A stretch of DNA of 64,000 bases from contig JAGBHK010000008.1 of assembly GCA_017935565.1 (NCBI GenBank), positions 114,940 to 178,939 of the forward strand. The letters are read 5' to 3'. The notes below the pieces were generated by a model. The model saw nothing but the letters and a program-made list of their open reading frames with translations. It was not told where the DNA came from and made no database searches. This document shows positions 45,876 to 54,642 of the stretch, one piece after another. The DNA is from Lachnospiraceae bacterium (GTDB lineage: Bacteria > Bacillota > Clostridia > Lachnospirales > Lachnospiraceae). The stretch's first letter is position 1. Every line of letters starts with the position of its first letter. Position numbers and translations under genes: made by a program.

Positions 45876-45898
45876 AGCTGCCCCAAAAAAGGGCAGCT
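45876..45898 (-). terminator. Hairpin between secDF and recJ
   Basis: AGCTGCCC/GGGCAGCT, perfect 8-bp stem with a loop of T's on the minus strand. No U-run follows the stem, so it is a weak terminator or a processing site. A TATAAT-like box follows just before recJ. Confidence 0.5.
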
Positions 45899-45907
45899 AT
45901 ACTATAA

Positions 45908-48139
45908 TTATTTTACATCATATTTTTTCTTTGACATCATATACCATAAGTTACCAGCAATACATACTGATGAATATCCACCTGCTAAAATACCTACAAT
46001 AAGTGGTAATGCAAATTCCTTAATAGATTGAACACCAAGGAAGTATAAAATCACAATAGTTATAAGTGTTGTAAAGCTAGAATATAATGTTCTTGTAAGT
46101 GTCTGTGTAATACTCTTATTTGTGACCTCTTTAATATCAACCACTTCAATAACTTTCTTCTTAGCTGGTACACCTGGACGAGCATACTCATCCTCATCGT
46201 CTTCATCTTCCTTAGGAAGATATTCTCTAATTCTATCAAACACTACAATTGTAGCATTTATAGAATAACCTAAAATAGTAAGTATACATGCAATAAATGT
46301 ATTTCCAACTGTAATCCATGATAAAGAATAGAATCCTATCACAATAAGAATATCATGAATAAGTGCTGCTACAGACCCTATACCAAACGTAAACTTGCTA
46401 AATCTAAATGCAATGTAAATAAGAATACATACAACTGATACAAGCACTGCTGTTATAGCACTCTTTATCATTTCTCCACTGATTGTTGAACTTACATCCA
46501 CAGTTTCAAAACTATCTTCTATAGCACCATACTTATCTATAAGCATAGCCTTTATGTCATTATAAACATCTTCGTCAAGTTCCTGTGTTCTAAATACATA
46601 TTGATTAGTTCCATTAATTGCATTAGCTAATACATCTCCATCGCCTTTAATTTCGATAATATCTTTAAGAACAGTATCATTAAATTCCTCAATAGTAAAG
46701 TTTTCTTCAAAATCTACTGTAGTTGAAACACCACCTACAAATTCAACACTAAAGTTTAACGGATTACCGTTTTTAGCGTTATTAACAAACATTGAACCAA
46801 GTCCGATTATAATAACCACAATTGATGCTGTAATAAAGTATTTTCTCTTTCCAACAAAATCTATAGGCTTTCTTTCCTTAGCAACGCCATACATTGAAAC
46901 CTTATTAAAGCCCATATAATATAAACAGTATACTAATACTCTTGTTACAACCATTGCTGAAATCATAGACACAACAATACCTACTGCTAATGTTTGAGCA
47001 AATCCCTTTACAGGACCAGAACCCAAACTCATAAGCACAATTGCAGCTATCATAGTTGTAATATTTCCGTCAACAATTGCCGATGTAGCCTTCTTAAAAC
47101 CGATACGTATAGATTCTTTAACTTCGTTTCCTGCTGCCAACTCTTCTTTGATTCTGGCAAAAATAACAACATTTGCATCTACAGCCATACCAATTGACAA
47201 AATAATACCCGCTATACCAGGCAATGTAAGGGACCAGTTAAATCCATTTATAGCTAACATTTCCATAGCAATATATGCAACAAGGGCTATTGCAGAAGCA
47301 AAACCAGGCACTCTAAATACTATTGTCATAAAAATCATAACCAAAATAGTTCCAATAAGTCCAGCCTTAAGGCTTGTTGAAATAGCATCCTCACCCAACT
47401 TCGCACCAACTACTTTCGATGCTAATACCTTAAGTTCAATATCAATAGAACCAATGCTTATGTTGTCAGCAAGTAATTTAGCCTCATCCATATCTGCCAT
47501 ACCAGTTACAACAGCTGTATTGCTATCAATTCTTTCACTAGCTCTTGGAGCACTCTTAACTTCTCCATTATATACAATGTACACTCTGCTATCTAATTGC
47601 TTTGATGCATATTCAGTTGCATCAGCAAATTTCTTTTGTCCTTCTTCTGTAAATGTCATATTTACAACATATGGTGTGTCATAACTACCATCAGTAACAG
47701 TTGCAGCCTTTGCAGAAACCACATCCGCTCCTGTAAGCCATACTTTTTCATTTTCACCTTCATACTCTGTGATAAACTCTAAAGAGCCAGGATTACCTAA
47801 TGATTCCAAAACTGCTTCTTCATCATCAGCATCAGGAATTTCAACATTTATTCTGTTGTCGCCTTCCTTATATACATCTGCATCAACTCCAGGGAATGAA
47901 GCATCTGCTCTTAATTTAAGTTTATATACTGTGTCATTTAAAACTTCCTCTTCAGGAACATCTCCAACAACTTCAAAGGTTACACTAACACCACCATTAA
48001 GGTCCAAACCAAGGGCAATATTCCCAACGCGTCCTTTGTTCATTCCTTTGTAATTTACACCAAAGATACATACATAAACCATAAATGCAGTACCTAACAA
48101 TGCAAGTACAAACAATACTATACTCTTTTGCTTACTCAT
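45908..48139 (-). CDS. secDF: Fused protein translocase SecDF
   Basis: A 743-residue membrane protein with SecD (about residues 1-410) and SecF (about 430-743) in one chain. SecD begins with one helix then LGLDLNGGVSVTFE, the P1 domain, and VDANVVIFARIKEEL; SecF has NFSVEFVGGVSTTVDF and INATIVVFDRIRE. Twelve helices in all. It uses the proton or sodium gradient to aid export through SecYEG. It follows scfB by 17 bases, the typical place in Clostridia. Confidence 0.96.
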   Translation of the reverse strand: MSKQKSIVLFVLALLGTAFMVYVCIFGVNYKGMNKGRVGNIALGLDLNGGVSVTFEVVGDVPEEEVLNDTVYKLKLRADASFPGVDADVYKEGDNRINVEIPDADDEEAVLESLGNPGSLEFITEYEGENEKVWLTGADVVSAKAATVTDGSYDTPYVVNMTFTEEGQKKFADATEYASKQLDSRVYIVYNGEVKSAPRASERIDSNTAVVTGMADMDEAKLLADNISIGSIDIELKVLASKVVGAKLGEDAISTSLKAGLIGTILVMIFMTIVFRVPGFASAIALVAYIAMEMLAINGFNWSLTLPGIAGIILSIGMAVDANVVIFARIKEELAAGNEVKESIRIGFKKATSAIVDGNITTMIAAIVLMSLGSGPVKGFAQTLAVGIVVSMISAMVVTRVLVYCLYYMGFNKVSMYGVAKERKPIDFVGKRKYFITASIVVIIIGLGSMFVNNAKNGNPLNFSVEFVGGVSTTVDFEENFTIEEFNDTVLKDIIEIKGDGDVLANAINGTNQYVFRTQELDEDVYNDIKAMLIDKYGAIEDSFETVDVSSTISGEMIKSAITAVLVSVVCILIYIAFRFSKFTFGIGSVAALIHDILIVIGFYSLSWITVGNTFIACILTILGYSINATIVVFDRIREYLPKEDEDDEDEYARPGVPAKKKVIEVVDIKEVTNKSITQTLTRTLYSSFTTLITIVILYFLGVQSIKEFALPLIVGILAGGYSSVCIAGNLWYMMSKKKYDVK

Positions 48140-48156
48140 AACTTACGCCTTTCTCA

Positions 48157-49512
48157 CTAATTATCAGCCAAAGCTGCCTTTATCATAATCGCACATTCAA
48201 CTCTTTTTCTTTCCATCTCACATCCGATATCATATGCATCATTGATATGACCATGGAATTTAAATGAATTTGCAGCACATCCGCCACTACAATAATATCT
48301 TGCAAAGCAATCCTTACATTTTGGCTTTGCATATACATTACATAATTTAAAATCATCCTGAATATCAGTTCTTGTGATACCGTCATAAACATTACCCATA
48401 AGATAATCTTCTTCTCCAACAAACTGATGACATGGATAAAAATCGCCCCAAGGTGTAACTGCCAAATATTCTGTTCCAGAACCACATCCTGACAATCTCT
48501 GTGCCACACAAGGTCCCTGTGTTAAGTCAATCATAAAGTGGAAGAAATTAAATCCTCTGCCTTCTTTTTCTCTCTTTATGTATTCCAATGCAAGTTTGTC
48601 ATACTCTTCCATTATTTTAGGCAAATCTTCTTCTCTAATAGAATATGGTTCTTCAGGTGCACCTACAACAGGTTCAATCGACATATGCTTAAATCCCAAA
48701 TCTGCAAAATGCTTAACATCCTCAGAAAAATCAAGATTTTCTCTTGTAAATGTACCTCTTACGTAATAACTCTTATCACCACGGCTCTTTGCAAACTTTT
48801 GGAATTTTGGAACAATAAGTTCATAACTACCTTTACCATTTCTAAATGGTCTCATATTATCATTAACTGACTGTCTACCATCAAGACTCATAACAACATT
48901 TGCCATCTCTTCGTTAGCAAATTCCATAATCTCATCATTTAATAAAACACCGTTTGTTGTAAGTGTAAATCTAAACTTCTTGTTGTTTGGTTCTTCAAGA
49001 CTTCTACCATACTTAACAAGTTCCTTTACAACATCCCAGTTCATAAGTGGCTCTCCACCAAAGAAGTCAACCTCAAGATTTACTCTATTGCCAGAATTTG
49101 CAACAAGGAAGTCTAATGCTTTCTTACCAACTTCAAGGCTCATAAGAGCACGTCTTCCGTGATATTCTCCTTCTTCAGCGAAGCAATACTTACAGGCAAG
49201 ATTACAATCATGGGCAATGTGAAGACACATGGCCTTTACAACGGTCTTTCTCTTCTTAAAATCGGTAATATATTGCTGATAAACATCTTCTGTGAACAAC
49301 ATTTCTTCATCGGCAAGTTGCTTTACTTCTTCGTAACTTTCCTTTATGTCTTCTTCACTATATTTATCTTTTAAAGAAGTTAAAATTTCTTCGTATGAAC
49401 TTTCTTTATACATAGGTATCACGTCATATGTAATATCATCCACAACATGTACTGAACCACTATTAACATCTAAAACTATATTATAGCCATTACTTTTATA
49501 TCTATGAATCAT
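48157..49512 (-). CDS. scfB: SCIFF peptide maturase, radical SAM/SPASM
   Basis: A 451-residue radical SAM enzyme that makes Cys-to-Thr type thioether links in the SCIFF peptide. The N-terminal ~85 residues act as the peptide-binding RRE region. The SAM cluster is C103-x3-C107-x2-C110 (HDCNLACKYCFAEEG). The C-terminal SPASM part is Cys-rich (CVAQRLSGCGSG, YPCHQFVGEE, KCKDCFARYYCSGGC) for two further 4Fe-4S clusters. Start ATG 49512 has GGAGG upstream; the frame is open further 5' but that is the hairpin spacer after scfA. It lies between scfA and secDF, the standard context. Confidence 0.95.
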   Translation of the reverse strand: MIHRYKSNGYNIVLDVNSGSVHVVDDITYDVIPMYKESSYEEILTSLKDKYSEEDIKESYEEVKQLADEEMLFTEDVYQQYITDFKKRKTVVKAMCLHIAHDCNLACKYCFAEEGEYHGRRALMSLEVGKKALDFLVANSGNRVNLEVDFFGGEPLMNWDVVKELVKYGRSLEEPNNKKFRFTLTTNGVLLNDEIMEFANEEMANVVMSLDGRQSVNDNMRPFRNGKGSYELIVPKFQKFAKSRGDKSYYVRGTFTRENLDFSEDVKHFADLGFKHMSIEPVVGAPEEPYSIREEDLPKIMEEYDKLALEYIKREKEGRGFNFFHFMIDLTQGPCVAQRLSGCGSGTEYLAVTPWGDFYPCHQFVGEEDYLMGNVYDGITRTDIQDDFKLCNVYAKPKCKDCFARYYCSGGCAANSFKFHGHINDAYDIGCEMERKRVECAIMIKAALADN

Positions 49513-49538
49513 GGTATCCTCCATTCTAAACATCACAA

Positions 49539-49564
49539 GGGGATGCCGCAAGGGCGACACCCCC
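49539..49564 (-). promoter_or_regulatory. Intercistronic hairpin 2 (scfA-scfB)
   Basis: Eleven pairs, two of them wobble, GGGGGTGTCGC with GCGGCATCCCC around loop CCTT on the minus strand. It sits about 27 bases before the scfB start. Confidence 0.65.
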
Positions 49565-49592
49565 AAGGAAACTTTTCCTATTCGACTAACAA

Positions 49593-49614
49593 GACGAGAG
49601 CCTAAGCCCTCGTC
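49593..49614 (-). promoter_or_regulatory. Intercistronic hairpin 1 (scfA-scfB)
   Basis: Nine pairs, one wobble, GACGAGGGC with GCTCTCGTC around loop TTAG on the minus strand, starting 9 bases after the scfA stop. With no U-tract it may act as a 3' stabiliser for scfA mRNA or as a partial terminator, so that peptide is made in excess over enzyme. Confidence 0.6.
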
Positions 49615-49622
49615 CACATTAA

Positions 49623-49772
49623 TTACTTATTATTTTTATTTTCGCAGCTCTGATTACCAACTGTACAAGATGTCTTACAAGCTGACTGGCAAGATGTCTG
49701 ACATTCGCCACAACCACCCTTTGCCATTGTATTCTTTAAAGTCTTATTGCTAAGTGTCTTAATGTGTTTCAT
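49623..49772 (-). CDS. scfA: SCIFF precursor peptide (six cysteines in forty-five residues)
   Basis: A 49-residue peptide found by reading the minus strand. It begins MKHIKTLSNKTLKNT, a leader for maturase binding, and its core has six cysteines (positions 21, 24, 28, 32, 36, 43), in GGCGECQTSCQSACKTSC and NQSCEN. Thr and Ser residues between the cysteines are the likely thioether partners. AGGAGG lies 8 bases before the ATG. It precedes scfB and secDF. SCIFF is near universal in Clostridia, but the biological role of the mature peptide is still unknown. Confidence 0.95.
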   Translation of the reverse strand: MKHIKTLSNKTLKNTMAKGGCGECQTSCQSACKTSCTVGNQSCENKNNK

Positions 49773-49812
49773 ATCTAAATCCTCCTATTATGAAAGTCAT
49801 ATTTCTTTAGAC

Positions 49813-49841
49813 AGTTTACCACATTTAACAAACTATGGCAA
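49813..49841 (-). promoter_or_regulatory. Promoter of scfA-scfB-secDF
   Basis: Minus strand: TTGCCA (49836-49841), a 17-base spacer and an extended -10 TGGTAAACT (-10 at 49813-49818). The -35 overlaps the end of the Na/Pi cotransporter gene. Confidence 0.5.
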
Positions 49842-51593
49842 CAAATATTTTTGTTTATATTCTTTATACTGTGTTTTAAAGTCTTCATCATCATGCTTTA
49901 CCTTGTCAATATAACTGTGAGCATCGAACTCATTAGCTAAAACTTCAATTACACATACCGCAATATTTGAACAATGGTCTGAAACTCTTTCCAAGTTTGT
50001 TGTGAAATCAGAGAATACAAATCCAAGCTCAATTGTACACTTGCCCTCTTTAAGTCTGGCAATATGTCTAGCCTTCAATTCATCACAAAGATTATCGACA
50101 ACTTCTTCTAATGGTTCAATAGTCTTTGCCATTTTCATATCTTTATCAACAAATGCCTTCGTTGCATTTTCAAGAATTTCGTCGATTGCATCCTTAAGAA
50201 CATGTAATTCAGCCAACGCATTTTCTGAAAAACTCTGTCCCTTATCATTTAATTCCTTTGCAGCCTCATATAAATTAACTGCATGGTCAGAAATTCTTTC
50301 AAAATCACCTATACAATTCAAAAGCACTGATACATTATTACTTTCAACAACTGTTAAATTTTTGCTACTAATTTTTATAAGGTAAGTACCAAGCGCATCT
50401 TCGTACTTGTCGATTCTATCTTCCAATTCCACAACTAATTTAGCATCTTCTTCATTGTAATTATCCGCAAGTCCAATTGCCTTTGTGATACATTCACGAG
50501 ATAACTCCGCCATCTTTATTGCTACTGTGTTACACTGTTCAATAGCAAATGCAGGTGTATCCAAAAATCTTTCTTCAAGAACCCGGAAATCCTTATCAAC
50601 TGCAATATCTTCTTCTGTATCTTTAATTGTAAGACATGCAAGTTTTTCAAGACCTCTTGTAAACGGAAGTAATAACAATGTTACTGTCACATTAAATGTT
50701 GTATGCACAATAGCAATACTTGTTTCTGTTACAACTGAATCCGCAAATGGGAATTCAAAAATAGCATTTAATACATAATATCCAATTAAAAATATTGTTG
50801 TTCCTATAATATTAAAATACAAATGAACTACAGCTGCTCTTCTAGCATTCTTTGATGTACCTACAGACGATAACATAGCTGTTACGCAAGTACCAATATT
50901 CTGTCCTAAAATGATTGGTATAGCTGCACCAAACTGAATTTTTCCAGTTTGCGACAAAGCCTGCAATATACCAACTGAAGCCGATGAACTCTGAATAATT
51001 GCTGTAAGAAGCGCACCTGCAAGCACTCCAAGTATAGGATTTGTAAACATAAGTAAAATCTCACCAAATGCAGGAACATCCTTAAGAAACGATACAGCGC
51101 CGCTCATTGTATCCATACCATACATAAGTATACCAAATCCAAGTGCTATAAGACCAATGTTCTTTTTCTTTTCTGATTTAAAGAACATAATAAGTACCGC
51201 ACCTACAAGAGCAAATATAGGCCAAAAGTTCGAAGGTTTGAGCATCTGTACAATAAAGCTTTCACCTTCAATCCCCGACAAAGAAAGTATCCAAGCTGTA
51301 ATTGTTGTACCGATATTAGCACCCATGATAATACCAATACCTTGTCTAAGTTTCATAATTCCAGCGTTTACAAAACCTACAACCATAACTGTTGTAGCAG
51401 ATGAAGACTGAATTATACATGTTACAACTAAGCCTAATAAAACACCTTTAAGAGTATTATTTGTAAGTTTCTCTAAAATCTTCTCAAGTTTACCACCAGA
51501 TAATTTTGTAAGGCCATCACCCATTTGGTCCATTCCGTAAAGGAATAACGCAAGACCTCCTAATAAAGTTAACACATTAAAAATGTAATCCAT
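49833..51593 (-). CDS. Na/Pi cotransporter with C-terminal PhoU-like domain
   Basis: A 586-residue transporter of the NptA/YjbB type. Two inverted repeats each hold a QSSSA motif (IIQSSSATTVMVVGF and IIQSSSASVGILQAL), which line the phosphate/sodium path in SLC34-like carriers. After about nine helices, residues from about 340 on form PhoU-like helical bundles (NLERVSDHCSNIA, DFERISDHAVNLYE). It takes up or exports phosphate, probably regulated by that domain. The ATG at 51593 with AGGAG upstream is chosen; the longer frame reads through the leader. scfA follows it. Confidence 0.92.
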   Translation of the reverse strand: MDYIFNVLTLLGGLALFLYGMDQMGDGLTKLSGGKLEKILEKLTNNTLKGVLLGLVVTCIIQSSSATTVMVVGFVNAGIMKLRQGIGIIMGANIGTTITAWILSLSGIEGESFIVQMLKPSNFWPIFALVGAVLIMFFKSEKKKNIGLIALGFGILMYGMDTMSGAVSFLKDVPAFGEILLMFTNPILGVLAGALLTAIIQSSSASVGILQALSQTGKIQFGAAIPIILGQNIGTCVTAMLSSVGTSKNARRAAVVHLYFNIIGTTIFLIGYYVLNAIFEFPFADSVVTETSIAIVHTTFNVTVTLLLLPFTRGLEKLACLTIKDTEEDIAVDKDFRVLEERFLDTPAFAIEQCNTVAIKMAELSRECITKAIGLADNYNEEDAKLVVELEDRIDKYEDALGTYLIKISSKNLTVVESNNVSVLLNCIGDFERISDHAVNLYEAAKELNDKGQSFSENALAELHVLKDAIDEILENATKAFVDKDMKMAKTIEPLEEVVDNLCDELKARHIARLKEGKCTIELGFVFSDFTTNLERVSDHCSNIAVCVIEVLANEFDAHSYIDKVKHDDEDFKTQYKEYKQKYLLP

Positions 51594-51708
51594 ATTTTTT
51601 CTCCTATCATTCGAAAAGTTATCGTATACATTTTTCATTCTATAATGTGCAATTTACAAAGTCAAAAAAGATTAGGTTAAACTTATGTTAAGTTTATGTA
51701 AAATCGCA

Positions 51709-52065
51709 TTATGAAACCATTCCACCTATTGTTCCGCCTATTACACTTGATAAAAACGCTATGATAGCCATACTTCCATTGCCATATAATTCACCTGTAC
51801 CAATCACTGATATCAATGTTAAAACAATAAAATACACTAAACCTGTAATTGCACCCCATAAAAATTTTCTTGTCTCTTTTATTTTTCCTATAATAAAACC
51901 AGCAACAATATTTGCCATAGTATAAATAACTATAATTCCGATTTTTATTGCCTTATCACTCATTCTAAATTTATAGGCCAATAATGACAACAACAAAACC
52001 CCTAACATAGTTATAACAACACTACAAACAATCACTTTTACAATTTGAAACAAACTTCTTTTCAT
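51709..52065 (-). CDS. TIGR04086 family membrane protein
   Basis: A 118-residue protein with four predicted helices (MKRSLFQIVKVIVCSVVITM at the start, then YTMANIVAGFIIGKIKETRKFLWGA). The Gly-rich pattern and the length match the TIGR04086 group, which in Clostridia is often found next to SCIFF, secDF and yajC. Here a cotransporter gene lies between it and scfA. Function unknown. It is divergent from the CNNM-type gene. Confidence 0.75.
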   Translation of the reverse strand: MKRSLFQIVKVIVCSVVITMLGVLLLSLLAYKFRMSDKAIKIGIIVIYTMANIVAGFIIGKIKETRKFLWGAITGLVYFIVLTLISVIGTGELYGNGSMAIIAFLSSVIGGTIGGMVS

Positions 52066-52138
52066 AAATTTAACACCTTAAGTACCTTTTTTTTACATTA
52101 TATGTGTGCCGTTTAATTATATGTAACAGATTTTTAGT

Positions 52139-52167
52139 TTGACTTTATTTTCCACATAATATATAAT
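52139..52167 (+). promoter_or_regulatory. Promoter of the CNNM/CorC-type gene
   Basis: TTGACT (52139-52144), a 17-base spacer and consensus TATAAT (52162-52167). Confidence 0.75.
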
Positions 52168-52174
52168 ATTGAAC

Positions 52175-52201
52175 TTATAAAGCACATATTTTGCTTTATA
52201 A
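52175..52201 (+). promoter_or_regulatory. 5' UTR hairpin of the CNNM/CorC-type gene
   Basis: Perfect 10-bp stem TTATAAAGCA/TGCTTTATAA with a 7-base loop, at the very start of the predicted mRNA and 11 bases before the AAAGGAG site. Possibly mRNA-stabilising; no U-run follows. Confidence 0.45.
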
Positions 52202-52228
52202 TATTATTAATAAAGGAGTTGATTTATT

Positions 52229-53503
52229 TTGGACAGTTCCAGTTGGATAATGCTTATTATTCTAATTATATTGGTATTGTTGTCAGCCTTTTTCTCATCA
52301 GCAGAAACGGCACTTGTAACTGTAAACAAATTAAGAATTAAAACACTTGCAGATGAAGGTAATAAAAGAGCTATAACCTTATTGAAAATTACAGAAAATT
52401 CAGGAAAAATGCTCAGTGCGATACTTATTGGAAACAACCTAGTTAATATTTCGGCATCATCACTTGCCACAGTTTTTGCTCAAAATCAATTTGGTAATTA
52501 TGCAGTTAGTATTGCCACAGGAATTTTAACACTTGTAGTTCTTCTTTTTGGAGAAATCACACCAAAGACACTTGCTACAATTTATTCCGAACCACTTGCA
52601 AAATTTTATGCACCAATAATTTGGGGCCTTATGTGTATTCTTACACCTGTTATTTTCATAGTAAATAAATTATCAGCTTTTATTATGTTTGTTATGCATG
52701 TTGATCCTAATAAAAAAGGTAATACATACACAGAAACGGAACTTAGAACAATTGTGGATGTAAGTCACGAAGAAGGTGTTATCGAAACCGAAGAACGAGA
52801 AATGATTAAAAACGTTTTCGACTTTGGTGATGCCCTCGCAAAGGATATCATGATTCCACGTATTGATATGTGTATGATAGATATAAATTCAACCTATGAT
52901 GAGTTGATGGAAACATTCCGTCAAACTAAATACACACGTTTTCCTGTATACAGTGAAAATACTGATAATATCATTGGTATGATAAATATCAAAGATATTT
53001 TATTATTTGACAAAGCAAAAGATTTATTCCAAATGAAGAACTTTTTAAGAAAAGCTCACTTCACTTACGAATTTAAAAGTCTTTCAGAACTTATGATTGA
53101 AATGAAGAAAGATTCTATTAATATCATAATAGTTCTAGATGAATATGGCGCTACCGCCGGACTCATCACATTGGAAGATATGATTGAAGAAATTGTTGGT
53201 GAAATCAGAGATGAATACGATTATGATGAGGAAGATGAAATCAAAGAAATCAATGAGTTCGAGTACATCGTTGATGGTCAAACAAAACTCGATGATTTAA
53301 ATGAACATCTCCCAACACCATTAACCTCTGAAGACTACGATTCTGTTAGCGGTTTTATCATTGATAAATTAGACCGTCTCGCAGATATAGGTGACGAAGT
53401 AATTCACGAGAATATTCGTTTAGTAGTTGAGACTATGGGAAAAAATCGTATTGAAAAAGTACATGTATATATATCCCCTGAATCAGAGGAAGATGATAAA
53501 TAA
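52229..53503 (+). CDS. CNNM/CorC (HlyC) family transporter
   Basis: A 424-residue protein: DUF21/CNNM membrane domain (about 1-190, three to four helices, with FFSSAETALVTVNKLR and FGEITPKTLA), a pair of CBS domains (about 205-330, MIPRIDMCMID and VLDEYGATAGLITLEDMIEEIVGEI), and a C-terminal CorC_HlyC domain (about 345-420). These proteins export or sense Mg2+ or Co2+; the older name hemolysin is misleading. The start is TTG with AAAGGAG 10 bases upstream; a TGA in frame just upstream rules out a longer form. Confidence 0.92.
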   Translation: MDSSSWIMLIILIILVLLSAFFSSAETALVTVNKLRIKTLADEGNKRAITLLKITENSGKMLSAILIGNNLVNISASSLATVFAQNQFGNYAVSIATGILTLVVLLFGEITPKTLATIYSEPLAKFYAPIIWGLMCILTPVIFIVNKLSAFIMFVMHVDPNKKGNTYTETELRTIVDVSHEEGVIETEEREMIKNVFDFGDALAKDIMIPRIDMCMIDINSTYDELMETFRQTKYTRFPVYSENTDNIIGMINIKDILLFDKAKDLFQMKNFLRKAHFTYEFKSLSELMIEMKKDSINIIIVLDEYGATAGLITLEDMIEEIVGEIRDEYDYDEEDEIKEINEFEYIVDGQTKLDDLNEHLPTPLTSEDYDSVSGFIIDKLDRLADIGDEVIHENIRLVVETMGKNRIEKVHVYISPESEEDDK

Positions 53504-54088
53504 TCATTTAACTTCTTTTATGCAGGCAGCAGACATATAACCAGTTTTTAAATCAAGTTTACTTGATTTAAAATTGTATCCACAATAGACGATAATCAAT
53601 GTATTATCGTCTATTGTATTTTTATAGGTTTCACCATCATTGTAGGCTGGTAAATACATACCTTTTGTACTTTCATCTATAAGGTTAGAAATAATTTCCA
53701 CTTTTTCACTATGAGATTCAGTTTCAAAATATTCTTTTTCGCTCCATACACCATCTACAAAAGTATAATAGCCATCATCTTCAACATATAACAATACATT
53801 TATATATTCCCAAACAAGGCTTTTCATATCAATACTTTCATAAAATAACAACGACATTTCCTCAAAAATAGTATTTGACATTATTTTCAAATCCACTTCA
53901 TATTCACCATTTTCTTTAAGCCCTAAGAAACCGGCATTAAGCCCATCCACTACTATTTCATCCATATTATTATTTAAAATAATTTGATTCATTTGGTTCT
54001 CATTCAATGCTTTAATTTTTACATCATTAATTGTAAAAAACGCCATAAGTATCAATCCAAATACTATAGAATAATCAATAAGCTTCAT
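53504..54088 (-). CDS. Tad-like operon: N-anchored protein, 194 aa
   Basis: A 194-residue protein with one N-terminal helix (MKLIDYSIVFGLILMAFFTI) directly at the start and an extracytoplasmic domain of mixed strands and helices, Glu/Asp/Tyr-rich. No family recognised. Its form (short N-terminus, single helix, globular tail) is that of a minor pilin or TadE/F-like pseudopilin. It overlaps the gene before it by 14 bases and is the last gene of the operon. It ends at TGA, next to the stop of the convergent transporter gene, so no room is left for a separate terminator. Confidence 0.7.
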   Translation of the reverse strand: MKLIDYSIVFGLILMAFFTINDVKIKALNENQMNQIILNNNMDEIVVDGLNAGFLGLKENGEYEVDLKIMSNTIFEEMSLLFYESIDMKSLVWEYINVLLYVEDDGYYTFVDGVWSEKEYFETESHSEKVEIISNLIDESTKGMYLPAYNDGETYKNTIDDNTLIIVYCGYNFKSSKLDLKTGYMSAACIKEVK

Positions 54089-54506
54089 TCTTCACGGTTC
54101 CTCCATAGCGATATACAATATTTCCAGATTTATCTTCAACCCATATGTTTATGTAGTCGCTTTTTTCAAGATAATATATACCACTCTGCTCTAATTCGTC
54201 CTCTATATGATTTTCATAATAAGTGTCATTGTAATATGTTGCTGATTCTCCGTTTTCTTTAGAACTATGAATGATTTTTACATTATATCCGTTTGACAAT
54301 GAAAAAATCCTATTTCGCATTGAATTATAAACATCTGAATCTATCATTCCAGTATTTCTAAAATTATCAACATTATATGTTATCTCTGCCATAATATAAT
54401 TATGTTCTAATCTTTTTGCATTTTCACTGTAAAGATAAACAGGAATTACAAACATCTGAATAGCACATAAAAGTATAGCAACAACTTTACCAAATGTATC
54501 TTCCAT
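54075..54506 (-). CDS. Tad-like operon: pseudopilin-like protein, 143 aa
   Basis: A 143-residue protein beginning MEDTFGKVVAILLCAIQMF: a short start, then one hydrophobic helix to about residue 25, then a soluble domain with YNVDNFRNTG and IWVEDKSGNIVYRYGG. The start pattern M-E-x-[S/T]-[L/F] is shared with the two genes before it. GGAGG lies 6 bases before the ATG, inside the 48-aa gene, and both ends overlap neighbours, so translation is coupled. A pseudopilin/TadE-like role is inference. Confidence 0.7.
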   Translation of the reverse strand: MEDTFGKVVAILLCAIQMFVIPVYLYSENAKRLEHNYIMAEITYNVDNFRNTGMIDSDVYNSMRNRIFSLSNGYNVKIIHSSKENGESATYYNDTYYENHIEDELEQSGIYYLEKSDYINIWVEDKSGNIVYRYGGTVKNEAY

Positions 54507-54633
54507 TAACTGCCTCCATTATCATATTATATGTATCTTCAAATTGATTCTGCATAAAGAACAGCATTGCCATGCCCATTACAAAAACAAAAATCGAAAA
54601 CCCCATATAGATAGCCTTTAAACTCTGTTCCAC
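54487..54633 (-). CDS. Tad-like operon: 48-aa single-helix protein
   Basis: A small gene starting at GTG (54631-54633) and ending at TAA (54487-54489). The product begins MEQSLKAIYMGFSIFVFVMG and is a single membrane helix with a short tail that ends GRYIW. AGGTG lies 6 bases upstream and overlaps the stop of the 150-aa gene; its own 3' end overlaps the next gene by 20 bases. The first five residues resemble those of the neighbour (MENSLKG), which supports a real product related to pilin-type helices. Confidence 0.6.
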   Translation of the reverse strand: MEQSLKAIYMGFSIFVFVMGMAMLFFMQNQFEDTYNMIMEAVNGRYIW

Positions 54634-54642
54634 AATTTACAC

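Noticed and set aside
47148-47684. A 178-codon plus-strand frame opposite secDF
   Set aside because: It is antisense to a clearly conserved gene, has no ribosome binding site and arises from codon usage on the other strand.
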